Source: CALFMR01 sp035550595 (GTDB lineage Bacteria; Acidobacteriota; Vicinamibacteria; Vicinamibacterales; SCN-69-37). Taken from it: a stretch of DNA of 15,314 nucleotides. The DNA lies in the NCBI GenBank assembly GCA_035550595.1, contig DASZOV010000111.1, positions 1 to 15,314 on the forward strand, written 5' to 3'. Position 1 is the first letter of the stretch; every line of letters starts with the position of its first letter. Of this stretch, positions 13,557 to 15,314 are shown in pieces. The notes below the pieces were generated by a model. It saw nothing but the letters and a program-made list of their open reading frames with translations. It made no database searches and was not told the origin of the DNA. The position numbers were made by a program, and so were the translations under genes.

Positions 13557-15314
13557 CTACTCCTCCTTCAGCGACTGCAGCGGATCGACGCGGGCGGCGC
13601 GGAGGGCGGGGACGAGCGCGGCGGGCAGACACGCGGCGATGATGCACAGCAGGCTCGCGGCGTAGGCAACGGGATCCAAGACGTGGACGATGTCGTTGAG
13701 CTGGATGGGGACGGCGCCGAGCGGAGCGCTGATCGCGGCGAGCGGCGTCGTCATCAACAGGCGCGCGAGGGCGACGGCGAGTCCGCCGCCGATGACGAGT
13801 CCCATCACGACAGGCCGCGACGACTGCCGCAGCACGAGCCAGACGACGTCCCCCGTTGTCGCGCCGAGCGCCTTGCGGACGCCGATCTCGCGCGTGCGCT
13901 GCGCGACGACGTAGGACAGCACGCCGACGAGGCCTGACGCCGCGAGGCCGAGCGCGAGCGCGCCGAGCAGCATCGTCGTCCAGAACGCGATCCACAGCAC
14001 GTAGGCTTTCGTGCTGGCGCTCGCCTTCGTCGTCTCGATGCGACCCATCGTCGGATCGATCTCGGTGAGCGCGCGCGTGAGGTGTTCGCGAGCTTGGTCC
14101 GGGTCGCCGCGCACGCGCATCGTCAACGACGTGCCGGCGGTGTCGAGCCCGACCGGCAGGTACACGGCCGGTCCCGGCATCTCGAACAGGTCGAGGCCAT
14201 GCTGCATGGTCATGACCGGCGCGAGACTGGCGCCGACGTCCCGCACGATGCCGACGATCGTGAAATCCCCATCGACGGAACGGGGATGCGCTTCCGGTCC
14301 GCCCCCTGAGATGGTTATTTCGATGTGGGTGACCTGTCCCACCGCGTCGCCTCGCGGCCACAACCGGCGTGCCGTGCTGTCGGACACCACGGCGACGCGC
14401 GCGTCGAGCGTGTGCTCCTGCGGCGTGAACGTGCGTCCTTTCAGCACGTCGATGTCGAGCAGCGCGAAGTACTCGGACGAGGCGAACTTGTAGGTGACGA
14501 GTTCGACGGCGCGCGCATCGCCCGCGCGGCCGGTGCCGCCATCGGCATCGCTCGCCGGCTGCCCAGTCGTGGACGCGGGCAGGCCAAGACCAACGGGTGC
14601 CATCGAATGCAACGCGTCCGGCCACGACGCCGCCATCCCGGCGACCGTTGGATCGGCCAATGCCGCGCGGACGACATCGGCCCGTCGCGACTCGTCGGCG
14701 ATCGAGACCATGAGCGTGTCGCTCGTCCGGATGCCGGGGTTGACGTCTTCCGCCGCGAGCGCGCTGCGCAGGAACACGATGGACGTGACGAGCAGCAGCG
14801 CCGACGCGGCGACCTGGACGACGATGAGCGCGTTTCGCGCGCGTGCTGGCCGAAGGTCCGTCGTCGTGTCGCCGCGCGTGGTGCGTGTGAGATCCGGCCG
14901 CGTGGCGCGAAGCGCAGGGCCGAGTCCGAACAGCACGGTCGAGACGATCGCGCCCGACACCACGAAGACGACGACGCGCCAGTTCACGGCAGGGGCCGCG
15001 AGTGCGAACTGGTCCGCGACGTCCGGCGGCAGCGTCGTCGCGAGGATCTGCACGGCGCCGGCGAGAATCACGCGTGAGGCGATGAAGCCGCCCACGGCTG
15101 CCGCGAGCGCAAGTAGCAGGCTCTCGGTCAGCAACTGCCGGATGACGCGCCGGCGCGAGGCGCCCAGCGACAACCGGATGCCGATCTCGTGCTGCCGCGC
15201 GACGCCGCGCGCCAGCAGCAGGTTCGCGACGTTGGCGCAGCCAATCACGAGGACGAGGCCGAACGCGAAGAACAGCGGGACGAAGAGCAGCAGGCCGCTG
15301 AGCGCGGACATCAC
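13557..15314 (-). CDS. MacB/FtsX-like ABC permease (ADOP type), N-terminus outside the window
   Basis: At least 585 aa are visible, and the frame is still open at the right edge. The first FtsX-like domain is present: LVIGCANVANLLLARGVARQHEIGIRLSLGASRRRVIRQLL, read in parts, with several helices. A large extracytoplasmic MacB-type core follows (about 170-420), with EYFALLDIDVLKGRTFTP and VAVVSDSTARRLWP. A second FtsX domain closes the protein (GLVGVLSYVVAQRTREIGVRKALGA) with the tail ALRAARVDPLQSLKEE. Two FtsX blocks in one chain match the ADOP permeases common in Acidobacteriota. The ATPase partner and substrate are not visible. Probably about 200 residues are missing. Confidence 0.9.
   Translation of the reverse strand: MMSALSGLLLFVPLFFAFGLVLVIGCANVANLLLARGVARQHEIGIRLSLGASRRRVIRQLLTESLLLALAAAVGGFIASRVILAGAVQILATTLPPDVADQFALAAPAVNWRVVVFVVSGAIVSTVLFGLGPALRATRPDLTRTTRGDTTTDLRPARARNALIVVQVAASALLLVTSIVFLRSALAAEDVNPGIRTSDTLMVSIADESRRADVVRAALADPTVAGMAASWPDALHSMAPVGLGLPASTTGQPASDADGGTGRAGDARAVELVTYKFASSEYFALLDIDVLKGRTFTPQEHTLDARVAVVSDSTARRLWPRGDAVGQVTHIEITISGGGPEAHPRSVDGDFTIVGIVRDVGASLAPVMTMQHGLDLFEMPGPAVYLPVGLDTAGTSLTMRVRGDPDQAREHLTRALTEIDPTMGRIETTKASASTKAYVLWIAFWTTMLLGALALGLAASGLVGVLSYVVAQRTREIGVRKALGATTGDVVWLVLRQSSRPVVMGLVIGGGLAVALARLLMTTPLAAISAPLGAVPIQLNDIVHVLDPVAYAASLLCIIAACLPAALVPALRAARVDPLQSLKEE

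Noticed and set aside
13420..14625. 401-codon minus-strand frame overlapping the permease
   Set aside because: Its composition is that of an out-of-frame reading of the MacB-like gene, which has clear FtsX domains in the other frame.

Overview
The window is GC-rich chromosomal DNA, most likely from an Acidobacteriota member of the Vicinamibacteria type. This rests on a large MacB-like permease of the kind duplicated in Acidobacteriota, the FtsH amino terminus, and many short intergenic repeats. I have run no search, so the assignment is a moderate-confidence inference.

Layout. At the left edge, reading on the minus strand, are a CAU-anticodon tRNA, tilS (tRNA-Ile lysidine synthetase) and the first 23 codons of ftsH; tilS and ftsH overlap as GTGA. 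Next come a plus-strand PLP aminotransferase, and a minus-strand pair made of a DUF4112 membrane protein and queA, which overlap as TGATG. Divergent from that pair is glgX (glycogen debranching), followed by a polytopic GT-C-like membrane protein. An accessory stretch follows: a DUF433/DUF5615 toxin-antitoxin-like pair, a frameshifted ridA-family gene, and an AbiEii/MNT-like nucleotidyltransferase. The right end holds a secreted HExxH protein and, convergent with it, an ABC-type permease (ADOP/MacB-like) that runs off the window.

How the genes relate. The left end is tRNA maturation and housekeeping (tilS, queA, ftsH). glgX is a lone glycogen enzyme. The middle looks like accessory cargo between repeats rather than one pathway. 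I see no phage, CRISPR or large defence island.

The most unusual content is repeats. Family A is a hairpin with core GGGCGGCC-N6-GGCCGCCC. It lies in two intergenic regions and also, with related units, inside the membrane-protein gene, where about 240 bp is translated in frame as a hydrophilic insert of about 80 residues. Family B (CGCGAAGG-type) has six intergenic copies. Family C (TTCGAAGTT-type) has three copies, each just upstream of a start codon and oriented towards it; two of them form a near-perfect 33-bp inverted repeat between DUF4112 and glgX. Several genes have a TANNNT box ending 6 to 10 nt before the start codon, which suggests leaderless or near-leaderless transcripts.
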